DNA from: Gallionella sp.
GTDB lineage: Bacteria; Pseudomonadota; Gammaproteobacteria; Burkholderiales; Gallionellaceae
Assembly: GCA_030682375.1 (NCBI GenBank)
Contig: JAUXOL010000022.1
Span: 62,001-126,000 of the forward strand
Direction of reading: 5' to 3'
Length of the DNA: 64,000 nucleotides
The notes under the pieces: generated by a model
What the model saw: only the letters and a program-made list of their open reading frames with translations
What the model was told of the DNA's origin: nothing
The model's database searches: none
Translations under genes and position numbers: made by a program
Shown here: piece after piece, positions 1 to 7,811 of the stretch
Layout: every line of letters starts with the position of its first letter
How positions within the stretch are numbered: position 1 is the stretch's first letter

Positions 1-1755
1 GATCTGCCCGTCGTCGACCAGCACCGTAGACGACACCGCGCGCTTGTTGGTGGTGACCCCGGCAGGATTGGCCGTAGCCGTGTCCACGCTGGAAACCTCC
101 TGATACATCTGCAGACGCACGGTTCCGCCTTCGGATATCTGCGGCTTGATGCGCAGCGTCAGGCCGACATCGCGCCGCTCCACCGTCTGGAATGGCGTAG
201 GCGTGGTGGCGGCGCCCGACATCGCATACTGGCCGGTGACGAACGGGACATTCTGGCCGATGATGATGGAGGCCTCTTCGTTATCCAGCGTCAACAGCGT
301 CGGCGTGGACAGGATATTCGCCCTGGCATCCGTTTCCAGCGCGCGCACCAGCAGACCGAGATTGACGACCTGACCGATACCGGGGATGGTGACCTGTCCC
401 TTGACGATCCCGATGTTGAGCCCGCTGGCGACCGATGTCGGATTCCGGGCGATGCCGACGATGTTCTGTCCTGCATTGCCGAAATTGGTGCCGCCGAAAG
501 CCTGCGCACCCGCCTTGCCGAGGCCGCTCATGTCCTGCCACTGGATGCCGAATTCAGCGGCCTTTTCGGCGGTCACCTCGGCGATCAGCGCTTCGACATA
601 GACCTGCGCGCGCCGCATGTCCAGCTTGTCCAGCCCGGCGCGCAGATTGTTATAGATCGCGTCCGGCGCGGTGATGATGATGGAATTGGTCGCAGCATCG
701 GCCTGAATGATGCCCGGCGATGTCGCGGCCTGAGCCGGGCTGGAACTCGACGAGCCCGTGGTTCCTAGTGTTCCTAATGTTCCGGGGGTTCCCGGCGCCG
801 TGGTGGCGCGGGGTGCTGCGACATCCCCTTGATAGACGGCTCGCAGCGTTTCGGCAAGTTGCACTGCATCGGCATTCTTCAGGTAGACGACGTGAATATT
901 CCCGCCCGCGTTGCCAGGCGTATCCAGCATGGTCACGAATTTGCGCAACTGTTCGATCCGCGCAGGGTCGCTCGAGCGAGCCATCAGGCTGTTTGAACGG
1001 GCATCTGCAATCACGGTGAAGCGCTGCGCCGGTTCCGCCGCACTTGCAGAAGCCTCCGAAAACAAACGATTCACCGTCGCCGCGACATCGACCGCAGAAG
1101 CATATTGCAGCGGGATGACGACCGGATCGCTGCCGCTGGAGCGGTCTATCGATTCGATTATTTTCTGGAGACGCTGAAGATTGCTCGCATAGTCGGTGAT
1201 CACCAGCATATTGCTGTTCTGATAGGCGGTGATGGTGTTGTTCGAGGCGATCAGCGGCCTCAGGATGGGCACCATTTGCGTCGCCGATTCGTGCTTCAGC
1301 GTGAATATCCGGGTCTGTATCCTGTCCCCCGCGCCACGCGAGGATTCCGAAGTGCTGTACGTGGGACTGGAATTCACCTTGGCATCCGCCTCGGGCACGA
1401 TTTTCGTGATGCCGTATTCCTCTATTACCGAGAAACCCTGTAACCGCAGCGCCGAAAGGAACACGCCATATACCGCGGATCGTTTCATCGGCTTGGTCGA
1501 GATGACGTTGATCGATCCTTTCACGCGCGGGTCCAGCACGAAGTTCTTGCCGGTGATGTCGCTCACTACCTTGACCACGCCTTCGATATCGGCATTCACC
1601 AGGTTGAGGGTGACCACATCGGGACCGGCGGACGGGACATCCGCCTCGACCGGAGCACCCATCGCGGAAAGCGCCGCATTGTCGACCGACCATGCCGACC
1701 CGACAGCGCCGACCACGCACATACACAACAATCCGGCTTGCAAGCTGCGCTTCAT
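1..1755 (-). CDS. gspD: Type II secretion secretin GspD (partial, cut by window edge)
   Basis: This is the outer-membrane secretin that forms the exit pore of the type II secretion system. The frame is open from the ATG at 1755 to base 1, giving 585 codons; the C-terminal end of the secretin domain lies outside the window. Residues 1-23 form a signal peptide (MKRSLQAGLL...). Then come an N0-type domain (VVTLNLVNADIEGVVKVVSD), repeated N1-N3 modules, and the secretin core with NIVGIARNPTSVASGLNIG and, at the edge, VLVDDGQI, both typical of GspD. The ATG at 1755 has AGGGG just upstream; an in-frame ATG at 1782 is possible but would put extra residues before the signal peptide. It follows gspC by 38 bases on the same strand. 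Confidence 0.93.
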   Translation of the reverse strand, partial: MKRSLQAGLLCMCVVGAVGSAWSVDNAALSAMGAPVEADVPSAGPDVVTLNLVNADIEGVVKVVSDITGKNFVLDPRVKGSINVISTKPMKRSAVYGVFLSALRLQGFSVIEEYGITKIVPEADAKVNSSPTYSTSESSRGAGDRIQTRIFTLKHESATQMVPILRPLIASNNTITAYQNSNMLVITDYASNLQRLQKIIESIDRSSGSDPVVIPLQYASAVDVAATVNRLFSEASASAAEPAQRFTVIADARSNSLMARSSDPARIEQLRKFVTMLDTPGNAGGNIHVVYLKNADAVQLAETLRAVYQGDVAAPRATTAPGTPGTLGTLGTTGSSSSSPAQAATSPGIIQADAATNSIIITAPDAIYNNLRAGLDKLDMRRAQVYVEALIAEVTAEKAAEFGIQWQDMSGLGKAGAQAFGGTNFGNAGQNIVGIARNPTSVASGLNIGIVKGQVTIPGIGQVVNLGLLVRALETDARANILSTPTLLTLDNEEASIIIGQNVPFVTGQYAMSGAATTPTPFQTVERRDVGLTLRIKPQISEGGTVRLQMYQEVSSVDTATANPAGVTTNKRAVSSTVLVDDGQI

Positions 1756-1793
1756 CTCTACCCCTGACTGTCCATTGTTCATGATGGCGGCAT

Positions 1794-2264
1794 CTATTTG
1801 TTCGCTTGCTCAGTTCCGGCCGGTGCCTTCACCGTCCAGGCCAGCGTTTCGCGGATGCCCGCACGCTCCAGAATGACGTGGTCCGCGGCCACTTCGGCGA
1901 GCCGAATACCGGGAGCGACGTCTTCTCCTTCCTGCACCGAGAGTATTTTTCCCTGCTCAAGCTGCATGACCGCATATCCCTGCCGACCCGAAGGAGCGGC
2001 CAGGATGCCAAGCAACTTGATCGCGATTCCCGTTGGCGGCGCATTGCCTGGATTTCGTTCGATAACGCCGAACAAGGATTGCGCAGAACTCGTCTCGCCA
2101 CCTGCGGTCATGGCCGCCTGAGCGCGAGGCTCGGGGCGCGGCGCAAACAACTCCCAAGTCCAGTACGCAGCCACCAGCGCAAGCAGAACCAGCGCGGCAA
2201 CAGTCGCCAGTGCGACCGTCGCCGTTTGTGCAATATTTGATCTGTCGAATGAGAGCCGTAGCAT
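1794..2264 (-). CDS. gspC: Type II secretion inner-membrane protein GspC
   Basis: This is the inner-membrane component that links the assembly platform to the GspD secretin. The 156-residue protein has a short cytoplasmic N-terminus, one membrane helix at about residues 14-35, a Pro/Ala-rich linker and the homology region (FGVIERN..., then IKLLGILAAPSGRQGYAVMQ and a GEDVAPGIRLAEV segment). It ends soon after the homology region, so there is no C-terminal PDZ or coiled-coil domain; short GspC forms of this kind are known. The start at MLRLSFDRS (2264) is preferred over upstream alternatives because it gives the usual short cytoplasmic tail. It is transcribed with gspD and divergently from gspG. 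Confidence 0.85.
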   Translation of the reverse strand: MLRLSFDRSNIAQTATVALATVAALVLLALVAAYWTWELFAPRPEPRAQAAMTAGGETSSAQSLFGVIERNPGNAPPTGIAIKLLGILAAPSGRQGYAVMQLEQGKILSVQEGEDVAPGIRLAEVAADHVILERAGIRETLAWTVKAPAGTEQANK

Positions 2265-2391
2265 CTTTAACTTTGCAGGCACCTGGATACAGAGGGAACA
2301 GCGCACCATAAGCGATCCGGCCAGACCGCATCCGGCCGGACAACATGCTGGTAAGCGTGTGGCGAGGTTAAAGAGAAAGCATGCCGACGTA

Positions 2392-2407
2392 TGTACGCTA
2401 GCGAACA
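2392..2407. promoter_or_regulatory. Palindrome TGTACG-CTAG-CGAACA between gspC and gspG
   Basis: This 16-bp imperfect palindrome lies in the divergent gspC/gspG intergenic region, about 60 bases before gspG and 128 before gspC. It matches the pattern TGTnCG-N4-CGnACA seen at seven other intergenic positions in this window. Its size and TGT...ACA ends fit a Crp/Fnr-family operator. The assignment is by pattern only. Confidence 0.5.
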
Positions 2408-2467
2408 GAGTTCATGCCGATGAAACGGATAATCGCTGCACCGCCATGTCAAAAGACTTTCAGATCA

Positions 2468-2908
2468 ATGCGACACATCGAAACAACTAAGCGGCAACGC
2501 GGCTTTACCTTGCTAGAGGTGATGGTGGTCGTGGTGATTATCGGCATACTCGCGGCCATGGTCGTACCGAAAATCATCAGCCGTCCCGACGAGGCTAGAG
2601 TGATGGCCGCCAAGCAGGATATCGCCAGCCTGATGCAGGCGCTCAAGCTCTACCGGCTGGACAATCAGCGCTATCCCGTTACCGAGCAGGGATTGCAGGC
2701 GCTGGTCACGCGCCCGGCCACCACCCCGCTCCCGCTCAACTGGAAAATGGGCGGATATGTCGAACGCCTGCCGCAAGATCCCTGGGGCAACCCCTACCAA
2801 TACCTGAATCCCGGCGTGCATGGCGAGATCGACATCTTCAGCCTCGGCGCGGATGGCAGCCCGGGCGGCGAAGCCAATGACGCCGACATCGGCTCCTGGT
2901 CTCTCTAA
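2468..2908 (+). CDS. gspG: Type II secretion major pseudopilin GspG
   Basis: This is the major pseudopilin that polymerises into the periplasmic piston of the secretion system. The prepilin peptidase site is KRQRG|FTLLEVMVVVVIIG, with the conserved Glu at +5 and a hydrophobic stem. The mature part carries the GspG signature (TEQGLQALV...PQDPWGNPYQYLNPG...DIFSLGADG), which contains the family's calcium-binding C-terminal loop. The start at 2468 gives a 12-residue leader typical of the family; in-frame ATGs at 2414 and 2420 would lengthen the leader and have no better ribosome site. It is the first gene of an eight-gene operon. Confidence 0.92.
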   Translation: MRHIETTKRQRGFTLLEVMVVVVIIGILAAMVVPKIISRPDEARVMAAKQDIASLMQALKLYRLDNQRYPVTEQGLQALVTRPATTPLPLNWKMGGYVERLPQDPWGNPYQYLNPGVHGEIDIFSLGADGSPGGEANDADIGSWSL

Positions 2909-2924
2909 CACTCGCGCCTTCGCC

Positions 2925-3422
2925 ATGTCGAAACAGACCGGCTTCACGCTCATCGAAATGTTGGTCGCGTTGCTGATCATGGGGCTGCTGATCGGGCTGG
3001 TCAGCGTCATCGCCCAGCCGGACGACAAAGCGTTGCTGCGGGTCGAAGCCGAGAGGCTGGCGCAGTTGTTGGAGCTTGCCGCGACAGAATCCCGCATCAC
3101 CGGCAAACCTATAGCGTGGACATCGGACGGGTCGGATTACCGCTTCTGGAGGTTCGCCGAAAACCCCGGCTGGAGCGAGATCGCCAACGACGATTTTCTG
3201 CGCGCGCGCAGTCTGCCGCAGGGCATGAAGATATCGAACATGCGCACGGAGAACCTGCGCTCGCCCGCACCGATGCGCGTGGAATTCGACTCCTATAGCG
3301 GAGCTCCTTCCTTCAGTGTCGAGATATCCATCGGCGCCTCGCGCTACACGGTGGAGAACTCTCCGATCGGCGCCGTGCGCGTATTTACAGAAACAACGGA
3401 AACAAGCGATGAACGGATCTAG
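2925..3422 (+). CDS. gspH: Type II secretion minor pseudopilin GspH
   Basis: This is a minor pseudopilin of 165 residues. The leader is MSKQTG|FTLIEMLVALLIMG, with Glu at +5 and a long hydrophobic helix. The rest fits GspH: a variable beta-rich domain of about 120 residues with segments such as ESRITGKPIAWTSDGSDYRF. The gene starts 17 bases after gspG, and its end overlaps the gspI start by 14 bases. Upstream in-frame starts inside gspG would add non-leader sequence and are rejected. Confidence 0.88.
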   Translation: MSKQTGFTLIEMLVALLIMGLLIGLVSVIAQPDDKALLRVEAERLAQLLELAATESRITGKPIAWTSDGSDYRFWRFAENPGWSEIANDDFLRARSLPQGMKISNMRTENLRSPAPMRVEFDSYSGAPSFSVEISIGASRYTVENSPIGAVRVFTETTETSDERI

Positions 3423-3801
3423 CGCCGAATACCAAGGCTTTACGCTGATCGAAGTGCTGGTCGCGCTTGCCATTATTTCCATCGCGCTGCTTGCCTCGCT
3501 GCGCATCGCGGGCGGAGGCGCCAACAGCGCGGGCGAATTGCGCGCACGCGTGCTGGCCGGCTGGGTCGCGGAAAACATTCTGGCGGAACAGCGCGCACGC
3601 GGCGTCTGGTTGCCGCTAGGCATGCAGCGCGGCATCGAGAGTCAGGGCGGCATCGCTTTCGTCTGGCGCGAGGAAGTGATCGACACGCCCAATAGCTCGT
3701 TTCGGCGCGTCGATATTCGGGTATACACGGCAAGCGACGAATCGCACACGCTCGCCCATCTGATCGGATTCGTCGGATATTCACCGGGCTCGATCAAATG
3801 A
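3409..3801 (+). CDS. gspI: Type II secretion minor pseudopilin GspI
   Basis: This is a minor pseudopilin that, with GspJ and GspK, forms the tip complex of the pseudopilus. The 130-residue protein has the cleavage site EYQG|FTLIEVLVALAIISIALLA and the GspI-type continuation (GWVAENILAEQRARGVWLPLG), matching the family's usual length of about 120-130. The ATG at 3409 lies inside the end of gspH (14-base overlap), and its TGA overlaps the ATG of gspJ, so translation is probably coupled. Confidence 0.9.
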   Translation: MNGSSAEYQGFTLIEVLVALAIISIALLASLRIAGGGANSAGELRARVLAGWVAENILAEQRARGVWLPLGMQRGIESQGGIAFVWREEVIDTPNSSFRRVDIRVYTASDESHTLAHLIGFVGYSPGSIK

Positions 3802-4385
3802 ATGCCGCCCCGAAAAAATCCCTGTGCGGATTCACGCTGATCGAACTGCTGGCGGCGCTGTTCATACTCTCGCTGCTGGCCATGATGTCTTATCGCGGAC
3901 TCGGTGCGGTTCTCGATGCGCGCACGCACATAACGGAAGAAGCCGAGAAATGGCGTCGGCTGAGCGCCTTCATGGCACGCTTCGAACACGACATCCAGCT
4001 TGCCGCGCCGCGCCCGGTGCGCAACGCATCCGGCAACGCTCCCGCATGGCTGGGCACGCCCGAAGCGCATCTGGAATTCAGCCGCTTTGGCTCAGGCGAA
4101 GGCGGGGACACGCCGCTGCGGCTCGCCTACCGGCTGAACGAACAGCGGGAGATCGAACTGTGGCTATGGCCGGGGCTGGACGTGGCACCTGGCATGTTGC
4201 CGGCTCGCCATGCCGTACTGGGCGGTGTAGACCAGTTCGAATTGCGCTACCTGAATGCCGACCTGGCATGGGTGAATGCCTGGCCGACAACGGCGGGCGA
4301 CGCCCAGATTCCCCGCGCCCTGCGGCTACGCATCGTGCTCGCTTCCGGCGAGGAGATCGTACGCGTATTCGGGCTGAATTCATGA
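3798..4385 (+). CDS. gspJ: Type II secretion minor pseudopilin GspJ
   Basis: This is a minor pseudopilin of the tip complex, 195 residues long, which is normal for GspJ. The leader is MNAAPKKSLCG|FTLIELLAALFILSLL, followed by MMSYRGLGAVLDAR, a segment characteristic of GspJ. The start shares an ATGA overlap with gspI and the stop overlaps the gspK start. No abnormal residues are seen around the prepilin cleavage site (Gly at -1, Phe at +1, Glu at +5). Confidence 0.9.
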   Translation: MNAAPKKSLCGFTLIELLAALFILSLLAMMSYRGLGAVLDARTHITEEAEKWRRLSAFMARFEHDIQLAAPRPVRNASGNAPAWLGTPEAHLEFSRFGSGEGGDTPLRLAYRLNEQREIELWLWPGLDVAPGMLPARHAVLGGVDQFELRYLNADLAWVNAWPTTAGDAQIPRALRLRIVLASGEEIVRVFGLNS

Positions 4386-5290
4386 AAACGCGCCAACAAG
4401 GTGTAGCCATCGTGCTCGCCATGGGCGTCGTGGCACTGGCCGCGATGGCGGCGACGGCGATGATGGTCACGCAGAGTATCTGGCTGCGGCAGAACGAGCT
4501 TGCCAGCGAGCATGTCCAGGCAAAGGCACTGGCTCAGGCCGGACTGGACTGGACTCGAGCGCTCTTGAGCAACGACCTCCGCGCCGGGAGCATCGATCAT
4601 CTCGGCGAACCCTGGGCGATGCAATTGCCGCCCATGCCGGTGGAGAAGGGCGTACTCGCCGGTCATATCGAGGACGGACAAGGTGCGTTCAATCTGAACA
4701 ACCTGGTCAAAAACGGCAAGATAGACATCGCACAGCTCGCGTATTTCCAGCGCCTGCTGGAAATCCTCGGACTGCCAACCGCGCTCGCCGCGACGCTGTC
4801 CGACTGGATGGATGCCGACAGCACACCGCAAGGCGGTGCCGAGGACGAGTTCTATCTGGCGTTGCCGTCGCCTTACCTTGCGGCCAACCGGCCATTGACC
4901 GACCTGTCCGAGCTGGCGCTGGTGCGCGGCTTCGACGATGGCGTGCGTGCGCGACTCCTCCCCTTCGTGTCGGCATTGCCCGCGTTCACGGCCGTGAACG
5001 TGAACACCGCCCCGGCCGAAGTCATTGCGGCCGTGATCGACGGCTTGAGCCTGGACGATGCCCGCTCACTGGTGGAAAAGCGCAAACGCGCCTATTTCCG
5101 CGACTACGCCGATCTCCTTGGCCAGCTGCCCCGCGGCATCGCGCCCGCGTCCGGAAACATCTCGTTCAGCAGCAATTACTTCATGGTGCAAATGCGCGTA
5201 ACCATAGGCGATGCGGAGGCGCGCAGCGTCGCGCTGCTCGCGCGCACCAGCACGAATTGGCCGACCATCGTTTTCCGGAAAATATTATGA
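4382..5290 (+). CDS. gspK: Type II secretion minor pseudopilin GspK
   Basis: This is the large minor pseudopilin of 302 residues that caps the pseudopilus tip. The leader is MKTRQQG|VAIVLAMGVVALAAMAA; as usual for GspK there is no Glu at +5. The body contains the two helix-hairpin-like GspK segments (EDGQGAFNLNNLV..., DWMDADSTPQGGAEDEFY and AVNVNTAPAEVIAAVIDGLS). The start at 4382 overlaps the gspJ stop. The same frame stays open upstream inside gspJ, but that extension is a shadow and is not part of the protein. Confidence 0.9.
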   Translation: MKTRQQGVAIVLAMGVVALAAMAATAMMVTQSIWLRQNELASEHVQAKALAQAGLDWTRALLSNDLRAGSIDHLGEPWAMQLPPMPVEKGVLAGHIEDGQGAFNLNNLVKNGKIDIAQLAYFQRLLEILGLPTALAATLSDWMDADSTPQGGAEDEFYLALPSPYLAANRPLTDLSELALVRGFDDGVRARLLPFVSALPAFTAVNVNTAPAEVIAAVIDGLSLDDARSLVEKRKRAYFRDYADLLGQLPRGIAPASGNISFSSNYFMVQMRVTIGDAEARSVALLARTSTNWPTIVFRKIL

Positions 5291-6537
5291 CCTTGCTTCG
5301 CATCCATGTACCCGACTCACCGGGGGCAATCTTCACAGGATCGGCCGCCGACAATTCATTGGCCGCTCCTGCACAGCAATGCCAGTGGGCATTGATCAAC
5401 GAGCCTCGCGAAACGGTTGCCGGATCGGGCAAACTGACCGACCTTCCGCGCGGCATTGAACGCGTTCAGCTTGTGCTTCCCGCCGCACAGGTGCTGATCG
5501 TTCGCGCATCCGTACCGGCCAGCGCCCGACGCCGCGCCGGATCGCTGCTGGCCTTCGCCGTAGAAGAAAGGATAGTGGGCGAACCGGACGCCAATCAGGT
5601 GAGTTGGCTGGGTTCATCAGGCGACGAAGACGTGCTCTCGATCACCGACAAACAGGAACTGGGGCGCTGGCAACAGGCACTCGCCGACGTCGGCATACAC
5701 ATCGACGAAGTTCACTGCGAAACGCTGCTGCTGCCTGTCCGGAACAATGAATGGAGCATCGCCTGGAACGGTAGCGAAGGCTTTGTGCGCAGCGGGGAAT
5801 TCGAAGGGGGCGCGACAGATTGCGGCGACCGTGAATCCCCGCCGCTGTTGCTCCGCCTCATGCTGAAAGAAGCGGCGGCACGCGGCGCAACACCTGCATC
5901 GATTGCTCTTTATATGACGGAGCAGAACGAGCCGCCCAACATCGCGGCATGGCAGCGCGAGCTCGGCGTCAACCTGCACATTGCCGGGATATGGGATTGG
6001 CGCACCGCACCGTCCGATGCCGGCATCAGCCTGGTGCAACAGCAACGACGCTGGCAGTTCGTTTCCGGAGCGGCCAAACGCCTGAAACCGGCAGCATGGA
6101 TACTGGGAGCCGCGCTGGCGCTGCATGCCGTTGCGCTGCTCGCCAACTGGACGCTGCTCGCCAACGAGCAGCGCGCGTTGCGCCTGCAAATGGAATCGCG
6201 CTTTCGCGCCGCGTTCCCCGACGCGGTCGCCGTGGCAGATCCGGCATTGCAAATGCGCCGCAAGCTCGCCGAGGCTCGCCATGACGCCGGGATAAGCGAC
6301 GACGGCGATTTCCTGCCCATGATCGAACATCTGTCCGCAGCAGCCGGTGAACTTCCGGTCGGCACGCTGCAGATCGTGTCTTATGAGAGCGGTCGCATGA
6401 CGCTGGAATTTGCGGCAGGCCAAGGAACGGCTGCGCAGCGCATCGCGGCGCGGCTGATTGAATCAGGCCTGATCGTCGATACCTCACCCGCTTCGTCACC
6501 TGCGACGGCGATCACACTGACGGTACGAACATCATGA
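5287..6537 (+). CDS. gspL: Type II secretion assembly-platform protein GspL
   Basis: This is the inner-membrane platform protein that recruits the secretion ATPase GspE through an actin-like cytoplasmic domain. The 416-residue protein has a long cytoplasmic N-terminal part (residues 1-270), one membrane helix near residues 275-297 (AWILGAALALHAVALLANW) and a periplasmic ferredoxin-like end. The length fits GspL. The ATG at 5287 overlaps the gspK stop (ATGA), and the TGA overlaps the gspM start. Similarity is by architecture and position more than by a sharp motif. GspE, its partner, is not encoded in the window. Confidence 0.85.
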   Translation: MTLLRIHVPDSPGAIFTGSAADNSLAAPAQQCQWALINEPRETVAGSGKLTDLPRGIERVQLVLPAAQVLIVRASVPASARRRAGSLLAFAVEERIVGEPDANQVSWLGSSGDEDVLSITDKQELGRWQQALADVGIHIDEVHCETLLLPVRNNEWSIAWNGSEGFVRSGEFEGGATDCGDRESPPLLLRLMLKEAAARGATPASIALYMTEQNEPPNIAAWQRELGVNLHIAGIWDWRTAPSDAGISLVQQQRRWQFVSGAAKRLKPAAWILGAALALHAVALLANWTLLANEQRALRLQMESRFRAAFPDAVAVADPALQMRRKLAEARHDAGISDDGDFLPMIEHLSAAAGELPVGTLQIVSYESGRMTLEFAAGQGTAAQRIAARLIESGLIVDTSPASSPATAITLTVRTS

Positions 6538-7025
6538 AGACACAGCTGCGCAAGATCTGGGAATCGCGCGCCCCACGCGAGCGCACCTTCATCGCCGTAG
6601 CGGCAGCGTTGCTTGGGGTCGCGTTGTATTGGTGGCTGGTGCAGGCCGGGGGACAGGCATACACGCAATTGCGCACCCGCGTGGCAGCGCTGCAATCCCA
6701 GACAGCCCGTCTCGAACAGCAGGCAATCGAGTTGGAGCATCTGCGCGCCGCACCAGTTAAATCGACATCGCAAACCGATCTTCATACGCTGGTGCAAGCC
6801 CATGCCAGTGCCGCAGGGCTCTCTCGGTCACTGGTCAGGATCGAAGTCGGAGACGCCGATCAAGTGATCGTGACCTTCGGCGCCGTGGCTTTCCCCGACT
6901 GGCTAGCCTGGATCGCCAGCCTGAAAGCACAACAAGTCCGGATCGACAATTGCCGGATCGAAGCCCTGTCCACACCGGGCATGGTCAGCGTGACCGCGAC
7001 CCTGCTGCGCCCCCAGCCTCGATGA
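6534..7025 (+). CDS. gspM: Type II secretion protein GspM
   Basis: This is the small bitopic partner of GspL, 163 residues. It has a cytoplasmic N-terminus with the typical WESRAPRERTF segment, one membrane helix at about residues 21-38, a heptad-like stretch (TRVAALQSQTARLEQQAIELEHL) and a periplasmic ferredoxin-like fold (LVRIEVGDADQVIVTFGAVAFPDWLAW). Stop and start codons overlap with both neighbours. The WxxRxPRER pattern before the helix is the clearest GspM mark. Confidence 0.87.
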   Translation: MKTQLRKIWESRAPRERTFIAVAAALLGVALYWWLVQAGGQAYTQLRTRVAALQSQTARLEQQAIELEHLRAAPVKSTSQTDLHTLVQAHASAAGLSRSLVRIEVGDADQVIVTFGAVAFPDWLAWIASLKAQQVRIDNCRIEALSTPGMVSVTATLLRPQPR

Positions 7026-7765
7026 AACATCGACACATGCTCGCAATCGGACTCGCAGCCTATGCGCTGGCATTGATAGCCAGCGCGCCAGCCAGCCTGC
7101 TCGATGCCGGATTGCGACACATCACCGATAGCAGGCTGCGCCTGGCAGCAACGCAAGGCACGCTATGGTCGGGCTCGGGACAGTTCGAGATCCGCGACTC
7201 GAACAAGGTGACCGGCATTTCCAGAAGCCTGGATTGGCGCATCAGACTCTCCGCGCTGCCACGCGGAAAACTGGTTTACGAGATCGACTTGGGGCAATCC
7301 CGGCGCCCATTCCCCGTGACATTGTCGCCATCCCGGATCGCGCTGACGGATACCGACATCGACTTGCCCGCCGCCGCGCTGGCGCTCGGCGCCCCCCGAC
7401 TTGCGGCGCTGAACCTCACCGGCGATATATTGCTGCATATCGACAGCCTCAGCATCGAGCGCGAACAAACACTGGGCAAGCTCAGCCTGCAGTGGCGCAA
7501 CGCCGGTTCGGCATACACCTCCATCTCGCCGCTGGGCAATTACGAACTGAATCTGGATAGCGACGGCAAGACTATCCAGGCGCTGCTGCACACCCTGGAC
7601 GGACCGCTGCAACTCGACGGAAATGGCTCATGGATCAACGGAGGCAATCCCGATTTCCTGGCTGTAGCCCGCGTTCCGCCTCAGCACCGACAGCAACTCA
7701 GTCCCTTGCTGCGCATGATCGCGACCGAACGCGGTGCGGGCGACTTTGAGTTCCAGCTCCATTAG
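7022..7765 (+). CDS. gspN: Type II secretion protein GspN
   Basis: This is the last gene of the operon. The 247-residue product has an N-terminal membrane anchor (residues 6-25) followed by a beta-rich periplasmic domain with TQGTLWSGSGQF and SLDWRIRLSALPRGKLVYEIDL, typical of GspN. GspN is found only in some type II systems and its exact role is poorly defined. The start at 7022 overlaps the gspM stop, and the upstream in-frame extension inside gspM is a shadow. The operon meets the convergent GH13 gene 46 bases further on, with no clear terminator between them. Confidence 0.85.
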   Translation: MKHRHMLAIGLAAYALALIASAPASLLDAGLRHITDSRLRLAATQGTLWSGSGQFEIRDSNKVTGISRSLDWRIRLSALPRGKLVYEIDLGQSRRPFPVTLSPSRIALTDTDIDLPAAALALGAPRLAALNLTGDILLHIDSLSIEREQTLGKLSLQWRNAGSAYTSISPLGNYELNLDSDGKTIQALLHTLDGPLQLDGNGSWINGGNPDFLAVARVPPQHRQQLSPLLRMIATERGAGDFEFQLH

Positions 7766-7811
7766 TGAGTCCGCCAATAGTTGCCGTACAAGTCGACGAG
7801 CGGCGGCCCGA

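Noticed and set aside
650-1726. A 358-codon minus-strand frame overlapping gspD
   Set aside because: The true gspD frame is open from 1755 to the window edge and encodes a signal peptide and secretin motifs; this other frame is Arg/Gly-rich shadow.
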